15,061 nucleotides of DNA from CAZHTS01 sp964535315 (lineage in GTDB: Bacteria; Chloroflexota; Anaerolineae; Anaerolineales; Anaerolineaceae): NCBI GenBank assembly GCA_964535315.1, contig CAZHTS010000102.1, forward strand, positions 1-15,061, given 5' to 3'. Position 1 is the first letter of the stretch. Every line of letters starts with the position of its first letter. Below, piece after piece: positions 1-8,345 of the stretch. A program made the position numbers and the translations under genes. The notes under the pieces are model-generated. The model was not told where the DNA came from and made no database searches. It saw nothing but the letters and a program-made list of their open reading frames with translations.

Positions 1-60
1 ACACCCCGTCACATAACCGAGACTGAGTAAAAGGATAAGGCAAAAAACGATTTTTTTCAT
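1..60 (-). CDS. N-terminus of a predicted lipoprotein, cut by the left window edge
   Basis: Reading the minus strand from the ATG at 60 gives exactly 20 codons, MKKIVFCLILLLSLGYVTGC, before the window ends. This is a typical type II signal peptide: two lysines, a hydrophobic core of about 14 residues, then a V-T-G-C lipobox whose Cys20 would be lipidated. An AGGA Shine-Dalgarno motif lies at 66-69, 5 nt before the ATG. The mature protein lies outside the window, so function cannot be given. It is read in the same direction as the DUF554 gene upstream, 115 bp away, but probably has its own promoter or is a distal operon gene. Confidence 0.7.
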   Translation of the reverse strand, partial: MKKIVFCLILLLSLGYVTGC

Positions 61-100
61 GGGTGTCCTGCTCATTCTAACGTTTTCGAAGAAAGGGTGC

Positions 101-117
101 TTCCGTGGATGACGGAA
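101..117. repeat. Short perfect inverted repeat in the leader of the left-edge lipoprotein gene
   Basis: TTCCGT (101-106) and ACGGAA (112-117) are perfect inverted repeats around a 5-nt centre. The element lies between the DUF554 stop and the lipoprotein start, about 40 bp upstream of that ATG. No clear U-run follows on the minus strand, so it is not an obvious terminator. An operator or a leader hairpin are both possible, and a repeat this short could also be chance. Confidence 0.35.
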
Positions 118-175
118 TGATTATGGTATTCTTGCGAAAAAAATCAGCGCGAAAAATGCCCCCTGATCAGAGCCT

Positions 176-874
176 CTAAAACCCGAAGCGCGCCAGCAGC
201 GCCACGAGCAGCGGCGCAATCACCAGCGCCGGCAGGAAATTGCCCACCCGGATGGGGCGCAGTTCCAACAGGCTGCCAATCGCCATGCCCATCAGAATGA
301 CGCCGCCCACGGCGCTCATCTCGGTCATCATCGCCGGCGTCACCACCGTTTGCACCTGCGCCGCCAGCAGGGTGATGCCCCCCTGGTAGAGCAGCACGGC
401 CGGGCCGGAAAACAGCACCCCCACCCCCAGGCTGGAAGCAAACGCCAGCGATCCAAAACCATCCAGCACGGCTTTCACCGCCAGGGTGCTGTAATCCCCT
501 TGTAAGCCATCCTGCACCGCCCCAAGGATCGCCATCGGGCCCACGCAAAACATCACCGCCGTGGTCAAAAAACCGCGCACGAAGCGGTTCTGATCGCCGC
601 CGTGGTTAAAACGACGTTCCAACCAGCCGCCCAGGCGCTGCAAGACCGCCTCGATCTGCCACCATTCGCCCAACAACGCCCCGACCAGAATACTGCCCAG
701 GACGATCAACGCGTTGCGGGTCTGCAAGAACATCTGCACCCCATAGGCCAGGGTAAACAGTCCCAGGCCGGCCACCACCGTCTGGCGCAGACGATCGGGC
801 AGCCGCCCGCCCAACACACAACCCAACGCGCCGCCCACCAGAATGGCGGCGACATTCAGCAGCGTCCCGATCAA
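176..874 (-). CDS. DUF554 family integral membrane protein, TTG start
   Basis: A 232-residue hydrophobic protein with about six or seven membrane segments. It resembles the DUF554 (YdfK-like) family, whose members usually open with M-I-G-T-[LIV]-x-N. Here that sequence begins at a TTG (872-874), preceded by AGGGA (881-885) with 6-nt spacing. An ATG start at 943 would add 23 arginine-rich residues overlapping the upstream gene and is less likely. The conserved central block MFCVGPMAILGAVQDGLQGD and the following LDGFGSLAFASSLGVGV stretch are family hallmarks. The TTG lies 1 nt after the stop of the adenosyltransferase, which suggests translational coupling. The molecular function of DUF554 is not established; transport has been suggested for the family. 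Family call is secure, role is not. Confidence 0.88.
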   Translation of the reverse strand: MIGTLLNVAAILVGGALGCVLGGRLPDRLRQTVVAGLGLFTLAYGVQMFLQTRNALIVLGSILVGALLGEWWQIEAVLQRLGGWLERRFNHGGDQNRFVRGFLTTAVMFCVGPMAILGAVQDGLQGDYSTLAVKAVLDGFGSLAFASSLGVGVLFSGPAVLLYQGGITLLAAQVQTVVTPAMMTEMSAVGGVILMGMAIGSLLELRPIRVGNFLPALVIAPLLVALLARFGF

Positions 875-875
875 C

Positions 876-1427
876 TCATTTCCCTTTCGCCAGCGTCGGG
901 CGTGCAAAGCCCGCCACCTGGTTCTCACGCAGTTCAATGACAAAGATCAGCGAGGACAGGCGGTTGAGGTAATGCAGCACCTCGGCGTTGCTAAGATCGC
1001 CGCGGCCGGCCAGTTCGGTCACCCGCCGTTCTGCCCGGCGTACCACCGTACGCGCCAGGTCAAAGGCCGCACCGGGCAAAGCATCGCCCGGCACGATAAA
1101 CCCGGAGGGCACCCCGGCCAGCGCGCTCAAGCGCTCGGTCTGCTCTTCCAACCAGAGCACGTGATCGTGCTCGATAAAGCGAAAAATTTTAGCATTCTCG
1201 GGCGTGGCGGCCAGTTCGGCCATCAACCCGTACAGATCACGCTGCAGGCGCAGCACAATCTCGGCCGTTTCGGGCGCCTTACACAGGGCGCGCGCCATCC
1301 CCAGGGCGGCGCTGGCCTCGTCCACCGTTCCCAACGCTTCCAGACGCAAATCGTACTTGGGCACCCGTCCCTCGCCCAACAGCCCCGTGGTGCCATCGTC
1401 ACCGGCGCGGGTAAAAAAAGACGGCAT
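876..1427 (-). CDS. Cob(I)alamin adenosyltransferase, PduO type
   Basis: A 183-residue protein matching ATP:cob(I)alamin adenosyltransferases of the PduO/MMAB family, which transfer the 5'-deoxyadenosyl group of ATP to reduced cobalamin to form adenosylcobalamin in the cytoplasm. The N-terminal ATP-binding motif TRAGDDGTTGLLG spans residues 6-18 and is followed by GTVDE (33-37). The C-terminal half has FIVPG (110-114), ARTVVRRAERR (125-135) and YLNRL (153-157). The RRAER and Asn positions correspond to the nucleotide and cobalamin site of the family. The start at ATG 1427 is set by GGGAGG (1433-1438), 5 nt upstream; the much longer open frame upstream overlaps another gene and is not coding. 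It sits 16 nt after the hypothetical gene and 1 nt before DUF554. No cobalamin-dependent enzyme is visible nearby. Confidence 0.93.
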   Translation of the reverse strand: MPSFFTRAGDDGTTGLLGEGRVPKYDLRLEALGTVDEASAALGMARALCKAPETAEIVLRLQRDLYGLMAELAATPENAKIFRFIEHDHVLWLEEQTERLSALAGVPSGFIVPGDALPGAAFDLARTVVRRAERRVTELAGRGDLSNAEVLHYLNRLSSLIFVIELRENQVAGFARPTLAKGK

Positions 1428-1443
1428 GACAACCTCCCATCGC

Positions 1444-2007
1444 TCAACGCAAACTGCGATACAAAAACCAGAAAGGCTCGCTCGGGAAAGCAGGCGCCAG
1501 GTCGGCTTCCCAAACAAAATCGGCGGCGACAGACAACGCCTCCAGGCGCCTTTCCAATCCTTCCAGGCGCTGCCGGGGCTCTTCAAGCTGCCCCGTCCCC
1601 AACTCCGGGCGCAGACATTCCAGCACGGCGCGCCAGCGCACTTTAAAGGCGTACTCCGTGCGGTGACGCCCGCCCTCGCTCGAGACCTCGTGCAGGTAAT
1701 CCTGCCAGAGTTGCAGCCGGGCGACGAACTCGCGCTGCGCCTTACGCTGCCAGTTGGCCCGCCAGCGTTGGCGCAGCCCCAGAATATTGCGCTCCAGGCC
1801 ATCCAGGGTTTCCTGTTGGCCGGCGGGCCAGCGCACCGCCCGCAGCCGGCGCAGGCTGAGCAGCACATTACCCACCGTCAAACGCAGCGCCTCACCGCCG
1901 CCCCGCGCCGGGGTGGCGGTGCCATATAACTCCGCCGAGAGCAGATAATCGTACAAATCATCTGCGCCAGAACGAAGCAGCAGCCAATCCTGTTCGCCGG
2001 CGAACAT
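1444..2007 (-). CDS. Unrecognised helical protein (187 residues)
   Basis: I do not recognise this family. From ATG 2007 the product is 187 residues, rich in Leu, Arg, Glu and Trp, with no signal peptide, membrane segment or metal motif. It looks almost wholly alpha-helical. The central region (about 65-110) is dense in Arg, Trp and Gln, and a Leu/Glu/Arg-rich helix follows at about 135-160. The C-terminus ends in an aromatic segment, FWFLYRSLR. ATG 2007 is chosen because it begins 11 nt after the stop of the solute-binding gene. The longer open frame from 2061 would overlap that gene by 43 bp. The Shine-Dalgarno is weak (GAAAGAG). Position in a tight operon, followed 16 nt later by the adenosyltransferase, supports it as a real gene. 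Confidence 0.78.
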   Translation of the reverse strand: MFAGEQDWLLLRSGADDLYDYLLSAELYGTATPARGGGEALRLTVGNVLLSLRRLRAVRWPAGQQETLDGLERNILGLRQRWRANWQRKAQREFVARLQLWQDYLHEVSSEGGRHRTEYAFKVRWRAVLECLRPELGTGQLEEPRQRLEGLERRLEALSVAADFVWEADLAPAFPSEPFWFLYRSLR

Positions 2008-2018
2008 CAGGCGCTCTT

Positions 2019-3695
2019 TCAGGGTACAGCGGTAGCCGCCGCCCTGGCGATCAGGAACCACTCGCGCACCGTCGCAAACCGGTCGCTGCTATCGAACAGC
2101 GGCCCCATGCGCACGCCCTGAACCTGCTTATCGACCGCGTACGCATAGACCGGATAATACAGCGGTAGGGCCGGGAGTTCGTCGTGGAACAACACCTGGA
2201 AATTGCGGTACAACCGCGCCCGCTCGTTCAAATCCAACGCCACCCGCGCCTGCTCCAGGTATTCGCTGGCCATGCGTTGATCCCATTGGGTGTAATTCTG
2301 GCCGCCGGTCGCCTGCACCTGATCCCAGAATGGGTACGGGTCGGGGTCGGGTGAACGCGTCAGGTTCAAATCCACCAGCGCCGCCTGATATTCGCGCCCG
2401 GCCAGCCGTTCGTTGATCAACAGATCATACGGCACGGCTTCAAGCTGCACCTGCACGCCCAGTTTGGCCCAATCTTTCTGAATGGCTTCGGCCATCAGGC
2501 GATGGGTATCATCATCCGGGTGAAGCAGGATAAAACTCAAGGCAACATCGGCCTTCTTGCGCACCGTGTCCGTCTCGCCGCTGAGGACGTAACCGGCTTC
2601 CTTGAGGGTCAGGACGGCCTTATCCACGTCGAAGGCGTAGGGTTGGGTACCGTCATAATACGCCCAGGTGCCGGGGAAAATCGGGCCTTCGGCCAGAATC
2701 GCCTGACCGTTCAGCAAATGATTGACCAGCCAGCGCCGGTTGAGACCCATCATCAACGCCTTACGCACGTTGATATCCGCCAGGAAAGACACTTCCGGGT
2801 TCTTCAGGTTGAAGAGCACCAGCGAAAGCTCCGGCTTACGCCCGGTGTACACCGCCAGATTGGGTTCGGCCAGCACAGGCTGTAAGATATCCGCCGGAAC
2901 CTGGCCAATCCCCTGCACCGTCCCTTCGCGATAGGCCTGCAGCGCCGACGATCCGTCGGGATAATAACGGAAGGTGATCTGATCGATGTACGGGCGCTTG
3001 AAGTGATACTCCTCGTAAGCCGACAACACCACCCCGCTAATCACGTCGTTTTCCACAATGAGATGGTCGAAACGGTACGGCCCGCTGCCGACCGGCTGTA
3101 AACCAAACGGCGCATTGACCATCTCGGCCGCCGGAATATCGCCCAGCAGATGGCGGGGTAACACGGCAAACGCCAGATAATCCAGGAAGGGCGCAAACGG
3201 CTCGGGCAGGCGGAACTGCAAATTGGTTTCGTCCAGGCTCTTGACCTCGATGTCCTTCCAGAACGTCTGCAAGTCCTCGGGCAGCGGCGAGCCATCCTGC
3301 CGGAACAGATCGATGGTAAAAGCCACGTCGTCGCTGGTCAACGGCCTGCCGTCGTGCCATTTGAGATTGGGACGCAGGGCAAAGTTATAGATCGTACCGT
3401 CCTGCGAAATCCCCCAGGATTCGGCCAGGTCCGGCACGGGGATGCCGCGCGAATCAAAACGCACCAGGCTGCTAAACAACAGGCGATTGACATCCCGATC
3501 GACCGGGTTATAGTAATCTAACAGCGGGTTGAGACGCTGCAAGGAACCGACCAACGCCTCGGTATAGGTGCCGCCCTGAACGGGTTCAGGTGCGTTGGAT
3601 GTTCCCCCACCCGTGCGCTGCTCCCCCAACAGCAACACACCGACCACCAGGCCGGTCAAAAAGATAATCAACAGTTGCCAACGTAACTTCTTCAT
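2019..3695 (-). CDS. Family 5 extracellular solute-binding protein (peptide/nickel/oligopeptide type)
   Basis: A 558-residue SBP_bac_5 protein, the usual length for DppA/OppA-like receptors of ABC importers. Residues 8-24 form one hydrophobic export or anchor segment after MKKLRW. A low-complexity linker (about 25-40) leads to the binding domain. The family signature is clear at 90-129: LAESWGISQDG, then YNFALRPNLKWHDGRPLT and DDVAFT. There is no cysteine near the export segment, so it is not a standard lipoprotein; it may stay membrane-anchored or be cleaved by signal peptidase I. No permease or ATPase gene adjoins it: the next genes are a hypothetical protein, an adenosyltransferase and DUF554. 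The ligand cannot be told from sequence. Translation initiation looks weak, with no close Shine-Dalgarno before ATG 3695. Confidence 0.92.
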   Translation of the reverse strand: MKKLRWQLLIIFLTGLVVGVLLLGEQRTGGGTSNAPEPVQGGTYTEALVGSLQRLNPLLDYYNPVDRDVNRLLFSSLVRFDSRGIPVPDLAESWGISQDGTIYNFALRPNLKWHDGRPLTSDDVAFTIDLFRQDGSPLPEDLQTFWKDIEVKSLDETNLQFRLPEPFAPFLDYLAFAVLPRHLLGDIPAAEMVNAPFGLQPVGSGPYRFDHLIVENDVISGVVLSAYEEYHFKRPYIDQITFRYYPDGSSALQAYREGTVQGIGQVPADILQPVLAEPNLAVYTGRKPELSLVLFNLKNPEVSFLADINVRKALMMGLNRRWLVNHLLNGQAILAEGPIFPGTWAYYDGTQPYAFDVDKAVLTLKEAGYVLSGETDTVRKKADVALSFILLHPDDDTHRLMAEAIQKDWAKLGVQVQLEAVPYDLLINERLAGREYQAALVDLNLTRSPDPDPYPFWDQVQATGGQNYTQWDQRMASEYLEQARVALDLNERARLYRNFQVLFHDELPALPLYYPVYAYAVDKQVQGVRMGPLFDSSDRFATVREWFLIARAAATAVP

Positions 3696-3706
3696 AGTTG
3701 AAATTT

Positions 3707-3740
3707 AAAAAGAGCGAACTCCCCAGAGCTGGCGAGTCGC
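3707..3740 (-). terminator. Hairpin plus U-tract between secG and the solute-binding gene (terminator or attenuator)
   Basis: On the minus strand GCGACTC (3740-3734) can pair with GAGTTCGC (3721-3714) with one bulged T. The intervening CCAG/CTGG can extend the stem, and TCTTTTT (3713-3707) follows. This is the form of an intrinsic terminator for secG. Its U-tract ends only 11 bp before the ATG of the solute-binding gene, so it also lies in that gene's leader, leaving little room for a separate promoter downstream. Confidence 0.55.
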
Positions 3741-3765
3741 CCTTCAAATGGACTGGAAAGGGCTC
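3741..3765 (-). other. Second hairpin in the secG-SBP leader
   Basis: On the minus strand GCCCTT is followed 13 nt later by AAGGGC, a perfect 6-bp stem directly upstream of the hairpin ending in the U-tract. Within the loop and flanks AGTC and GACT could form an alternative pairing with the neighbouring stem. Two adjacent hairpins, with a U-tract after the second, are consistent with a structured, possibly regulatory, leader. Pairing is read by eye, with no folding energy computed. Confidence 0.3.
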
Positions 3766-3791
3766 CGTAGTATGGATATGGAATGCTTACC

Positions 3792-4016
3792 TTACCCGCT
3801 GATCGCCACCGTGACTACCGTGAGGACGACAAAAACTACGCTCAGCCCCACCGTAACCCAGAATAGCGTCTTCTCAATGCCGCGCCGGGCAGTAAAAACG
3901 CCGCCGCTTTCGCCGCCGGTCAAACCGCCAAGACCAACGCCCTTATTCTGTAGAATCACACTGGTGATCAGGGCAATTGAGATTATAATCAAAGCAATAT
4001 CGAGATATTGTGCCAC
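3792..4016 (-). CDS. secG: Preprotein translocase subunit SecG, GTG start
   Basis: A 74-residue, two-membrane-segment protein of the SecYEG channel, which supports protein export across the inner membrane. Segment 1 spans about residues 5-22 and segment 2 about 50-72. Between them lies the SecG hallmark region: LQNKGVGLGGLTGG followed by a Gly/Phe-rich stretch and RGIEKTLFW. The start is the GTG at 4016, because AGGAGG (4023-4028) lies 6 nt upstream. The ATG at 4040 would put the ribosome site inside the gene and add eight non-family residues. A sigma-70-like promoter lies just upstream. It is divergent from the PHP gene. Confidence 0.92.
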   Translation of the reverse strand: MAQYLDIALIIISIALITSVILQNKGVGLGGLTGGESGGVFTARRGIEKTLFWVTVGLSVVFVVLTVVTVAISG

Positions 4017-4022
4017 GCTGTG

Positions 4023-4028
4023 CCTCCT
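4023..4028 (-). promoter_or_regulatory. Shine-Dalgarno deciding the secG GTG start
   Basis: AGGAGG on the minus strand, 6 nt before GTG 4016. A perfect match to the anti-Shine-Dalgarno sequence; it falls inside the longer ATG-initiated reading frame and so argues against that start. Confidence 0.8.
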
Positions 4029-4040
4029 GAAATTGAACAA

Positions 4041-4077
4041 CAGATCGATTATACCGTTTATTTGACCGAATCGTCAA
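4041..4077 (-). promoter_or_regulatory. Sigma-70-type promoter of secG
   Basis: On the minus strand TTGACG (4077-4072) is separated by 18 nt from a perfect TATAAT (4053-4048). Expected transcription start is near 4041, giving a leader of about 25 nt that contains the AGGAGG site. This is the best-matching promoter I can read in the window. Confidence 0.72.
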
Positions 4078-4081
4078 CGCT

Positions 4082-5149
4082 ATGGAAGAACTCATCACCA
4101 ACTTACACATCCACACCACATATTCCGACGGCCGGGGCAGCCATCAAGACATTGCCCGGGCGGCGTTGAATGCCGGCCTCGATGTCGTCATCGTCACCGA
4201 TCACAATGTTCTGGTTCAGGGGCTCGACGGCTACCACGGCAGCGGCGAACGCCGCCTGCTGATGCTGGTGGGCGAAGAGATTCACGACCGCACCCGCCAG
4301 CCGCAAAAGAACCACCTGCTGGCCATTGGCGCCAATCGCGAACTGTGCACCTTTGCCCCACAGCCGCAGCGTCTGATCGATCAGGTCAACCAGGCGGGCG
4401 GCGTTTCTATTCTGGCCCACCCCTACGAAGTGGCGCTGCCGCTGTTCAATGAGGAGGACATCGCCTGGGTAGACTGGCAGGTCAACGGCTTTACCGGCAT
4501 CGAACTGTGGAATAACCTGAGTGAATTCAAAACGGTGGTGAGCAACCGGCTGCTCCACGCCGCGTTTCACGCCTTCTTCCCGCAATATATCGCCACCGGC
4601 CCCATGCCGGCCACACTCAGCAAGTGGGACGAACTGCTGGCCGCCGGCAAACGCGTCACCGCCGTCGGCGGGTCAGACGCCCACGCCCTGCACGTCTCGA
4701 TGGGCCCCGTCCACCGCACCCTCTACCCGTACGAATTTCACTTTCGCTGCATCAACACCCACCTGTTAACCGAGACCGGCCTGAGCGGCGACCTGGCCGC
4801 CGACCGGCGCATGATCCTGGATGCCTTGCGCCAGGGGCACGCCTTCGTGGGGTACGATCTGCCCGCCCCCACCCGCGGTTTTCGCTTTGTGGCCCAGGGC
4901 CGGGATCAGATCGCCAGTATGGGCGACGAGATCAACCTGAACGGCGGCATCACCCTGCAAATTCGCCTGCCGGCCAAATGCGAATGCTATCTCTTAAAAG
5001 ACGGTAAGCCGGTGCGTTCGTGGCGCAACAGCGACGCCGGCACCTACATCGCCAACCAGCCCGGCGTCTATCGCGTGGAATGTTACGTGCACTACCTCGG
5101 CCGCCGGCGCGGCTGGATCTACAGCAACCCGATCTACATTCGCGGCTAA
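4082..5149 (+). CDS. PHP-domain metal-dependent phosphoesterase, CehA/McbA-like, with C-terminal beta domain
   Basis: A 355-residue protein with an N-terminal PHP (polymerase and histidinol phosphatase) domain, a metal-dependent phosphoester hydrolase fold. Visible metal-ligand motifs are H9-x-H11 with D16, T39-D40-H41, E65/E66, H78, H113 in AHPYE, and S198-D199-A200-H201. All the expected ligands appear present, so it is probably active. From about residue 265 to the end the sequence looks like a beta-sandwich (LQIRLPAKCECYLLKDGK, then GVYRVECYVHYLG), as seen at the C-terminus of CehA/McbA-type PHP proteins. No signal peptide, so cytoplasmic. The substrate is unknown. The ATG lies 66 bp from divergent secG, with no obvious Shine-Dalgarno. 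ybaK follows after 6 nt. Confidence 0.9.
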   Translation: MEELITNLHIHTTYSDGRGSHQDIARAALNAGLDVVIVTDHNVLVQGLDGYHGSGERRLLMLVGEEIHDRTRQPQKNHLLAIGANRELCTFAPQPQRLIDQVNQAGGVSILAHPYEVALPLFNEEDIAWVDWQVNGFTGIELWNNLSEFKTVVSNRLLHAAFHAFFPQYIATGPMPATLSKWDELLAAGKRVTAVGGSDAHALHVSMGPVHRTLYPYEFHFRCINTHLLTETGLSGDLAADRRMILDALRQGHAFVGYDLPAPTRGFRFVAQGRDQIASMGDEINLNGGITLQIRLPAKCECYLLKDGKPVRSWRNSDAGTYIANQPGVYRVECYVHYLGRRRGWIYSNPIYIRG

Positions 5150-5155
5150 ACCAGT

Positions 5156-5634
5156 ATGCCTGTTGCCAATAATATCACCCGCTTTTTAGACGGACGCAAG
5201 ATTGCCTACACGGCCTACGAACTGCCGGCCGAAAAGATCGGCGCGCTCGAGACCGCCCAAATGCTGGGCGTGCCGCCCGAAATCGTCTACAAGACCATCG
5301 TGATCGTGCGCGACCACCCCGGCAAACCCATCCTGGCGGTCATCCCCGGCCCGCATGAGGCCGACCTCAAAGCCATTGCCGCCGTGCTGGGCGAGAAAAA
5401 GGTCAAAGTCCCCAGCCAGCGCGAGGCCGAACTGCTCACCGGTCTGCAGGCCGGCGGTATCTCGCCGCTGGCGTTGATCAACCGCGGCTTTCAGGTGTTG
5501 ATCGACCAGGCCGCCCAGGCGCACGACCAGATCCACATCTCGGGCGGTCAGCGCGGGCTCAACATCCGCCTGCCGGTCAAAGCATTGGTCGAGCTGACCC
5601 ACGCCCGACTGGCAACCATCAGCGCCCCGGCTGT

Positions 5635-5638
<4 letters not shown>
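5156..5638 (+). CDS. ybaK: YbaK/EbsC family Cys-tRNA(Pro)/aminoacyl-tRNA deacylase
   Basis: A 160-residue member of the YbaK/EbsC/INS superfamily, trans-editing enzymes that hydrolyse mischarged tRNA, classically Cys-tRNA(Pro). The lysine expected in the active site is K46 (VYKTIVI). The GGISPLA loop is at 100-106 and the SGGQRGLNI segment at 129-137, both family hallmarks. Length is normal for the single-domain form. The gene starts 6 nt after the PHP stop and is probably co-transcribed with it. Its last 4 bp overlap the end of convergent rtcB. Exact tRNA specificity cannot be read from sequence. Confidence 0.9.
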
Positions 5639-7089
<1,451 letters not shown>

Positions 7090-7102
7090 CGTTTCCTCCG
7101 CA

Positions 7103-7519
7103 TTACACATCAAACGTGATGATCGTTTCCACGCCGTCCGCCCCCGAACGGATCAACAGATTGTGGTACGTAACCGCCTTAATCTCCTTGCCAATCGTCG
7201 CAACCGCCCGCCCCTGCAAACAGGCGTGCAGCCGTCCGGCGGTGATGTCCAGATCAAAACAATCAAAGGCCAGCCGCTCGTCCTCCAGCAAATAGAGCAG
7301 CTCGCTCAAAAAAGCCACCAGCAGCCCTTCATCATCCGCCGCCGTCAGGTCAAAGCTGCGCCGGCAGCCTTCCTCCGGGCGCCATTCCAATTCCATCAGA
7401 GCGTACATTCCGCCGGCCGCCTGCGCCAACAATCCCGGCAAATCGGGCGCCCAGACCTGCAAGGCCCAATCGGCAGTGTGAGATAACTCGCGGAAACCAC
7501 TATCCCTATTTGCAGTCAT
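7103..7519 (-). CDS. Archease, activator of RtcB
   Basis: A 138-residue archease (formerly DUF101), a small protein that promotes RtcB guanylylation and multiple turnover. Family landmarks are HTADWAL near the N-terminus (His14, Asp17), a DEGLLVAFLSELLYLLE helix, and IKAVTYHNL near the C-terminus, followed by the usual acidic end, FDV. The ATG at 7519 is preferred because it lies closest to the family's N-terminal start. The ATG at 7537 is possible but would place the start inside the -10-like palindrome. No Shine-Dalgarno is visible before ATG 7519, so a leaderless or near-leaderless message is plausible. rtcB follows after 13 nt. Confidence 0.93.
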   Translation of the reverse strand: MTANRDSGFRELSHTADWALQVWAPDLPGLLAQAAGGMYALMELEWRPEEGCRRSFDLTAADDEGLLVAFLSELLYLLEDERLAFDCFDLDITAGRLHACLQGRAVATIGKEIKAVTYHNLLIRSGADGVETIITFDV

Positions 7520-7523
7520 GTCG

Positions 7524-7535
7524 GTATAATTATAC
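7524..7535. promoter_or_regulatory. Palindromic -10-like element shared by divergent archease and fhaA-like genes
   Basis: GTATAATTATAC is a perfect 12-bp palindrome holding TATAAT on both strands: plus 7525-7530, minus 7534-7529. The plus-strand hexamer ends 8 nt before the fhaA-like ATG at 7539. The minus-strand hexamer ends 9 nt before the archease ATG at 7519. Those distances put both start sites at or next to the start codons. I find no good -35 at normal spacing on either strand; the nearest on the minus strand is TTGATC with a 19-nt spacer. Functional promoter activity is inferred. Confidence 0.5.
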
Positions 7536-7538
7536 AAT

Positions 7539-8345
7539 ATGAGATCACGACTGGATCAAATCGAAAATCGTTTGCAAACGCTGATCGAAAGCAGCGTGCA
7601 ATTTTTGCCGTGGGGCACCCCGCAGAACCAGCTGGCGCACCGCCTGGTAGAAGCCATGCAGCACTACATCGAGCCCGAAGACGAGCGCTACCTCGCCCCC
7701 GGCCTGTATACCATCTATCTGCACCCCGAAAACCTGGCTTTCTGGCAGGCCCGTCCCGATCTGCTGGACGCCCTGGCGGCGGCGCTCAACACCGCCGCCT
7801 GTGAAGCCGGGGTACGCTTCGTGGCGCAGCCCACCCTGCACCTGGCCGTCGACCCCAATCTGCCGCTCGACAGTCTCTACATCCTGTGCACCAGCGGCCA
7901 GGACGTACTTGCCGAAACCGCCAATCTGCCCGCGCCGCAGGCGGCTCAGGTGCGGCGCGCTAGCAGCGATGGACTGCCCGTCAACGCCTTTTTGATCATC
8001 AATGGCGATCACATCTTCACCCTCGACCAGGTGGTGATCAACATCGGCCGGCGTACCAGCAACCACCTGATCATCGATGACCCGCGCGTCTCGCGCAATC
8101 ACGCCCAACTGCGCGCCATTCGCGGGCGTTACGTGCTTTTTGATCTCAACTCGACCGGCGGCACCTACGTCAACGGGCAACGCATCGTGCAACAGGCGCT
8201 CAAACCGGGCGACGTGATTTCGCTGGCCGGCGTGCCGCTCATCTACGGCGAAGACGCGCCTGCCAGCGGCACCGGCCCGGTTACTTCGCGCACCTCGCCC
8301 ACTTCCACCACCGGCGACGAACCCCTCACCACCATCCTGCGATGA
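7539..8345 (+). CDS. FhaA-like protein: DUF3662 domain plus FHA domain
   Basis: A 268-residue cytoplasmic protein. Residues 1 to about 115 match the DUF3662/FhaA N-terminal domain. Residues about 148-235 form a forkhead-associated domain, a phosphothreonine-peptide reader, with G170-R171, S185-x-x-H188 and N204-STGGTYVNG-213 all intact. The last 26 residues are a disordered Thr/Ser-rich tail ending DEPLTTILR, a possible target of Ser/Thr kinases. In Actinobacteria FhaA acts with PknB in cell-wall and division control; here no kinase, phosphatase or penicillin-binding gene is adjacent. It overlaps the next FHA gene by ATGA, so the two are co-translated. The start ATG 7539 has no Shine-Dalgarno and follows a TATAAT by 8 nt. 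Confidence 0.9.
   Translation: MRSRLDQIENRLQTLIESSVQFLPWGTPQNQLAHRLVEAMQHYIEPEDERYLAPGLYTIYLHPENLAFWQARPDLLDALAAALNTAACEAGVRFVAQPTLHLAVDPNLPLDSLYILCTSGQDVLAETANLPAPQAAQVRRASSDGLPVNAFLIINGDHIFTLDQVVINIGRRTSNHLIIDDPRVSRNHAQLRAIRGRYVLFDLNSTGGTYVNGQRIVQQALKPGDVISLAGVPLIYGEDAPASGTGPVTSRTSPTSTTGDEPLTTILR

Noticed and set aside
144..548. 134-residue minus-strand frame inside DUF554
   Set aside because: Gly/Ala/Arg-rich out-of-frame shadow of a membrane protein gene with clear family sequence.
1428..1868. N-terminal extension of the adenosyltransferase frame
   Set aside because: It overlaps the hypothetical gene completely, is rich in Cys, Trp and Arg, and a GGGAGG ribosome site directly precedes the family-typical start at 1427.
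843..1929. Long plus-strand open frames across the adenosyltransferase and hypothetical genes
   Set aside because: Composition is typical of antisense frames (Gln, Arg, Pro, Ala rich), no family motif is seen, and the minus strand carries clear Shine-Dalgarno-led genes.
3741..3791. Possible tRNA or small RNA gene between secG and the solute-binding gene
   Set aside because: Hairpins are present but there is no cloverleaf, T-loop GTTCRANNC or CCA end. A leader or terminator explains them better.
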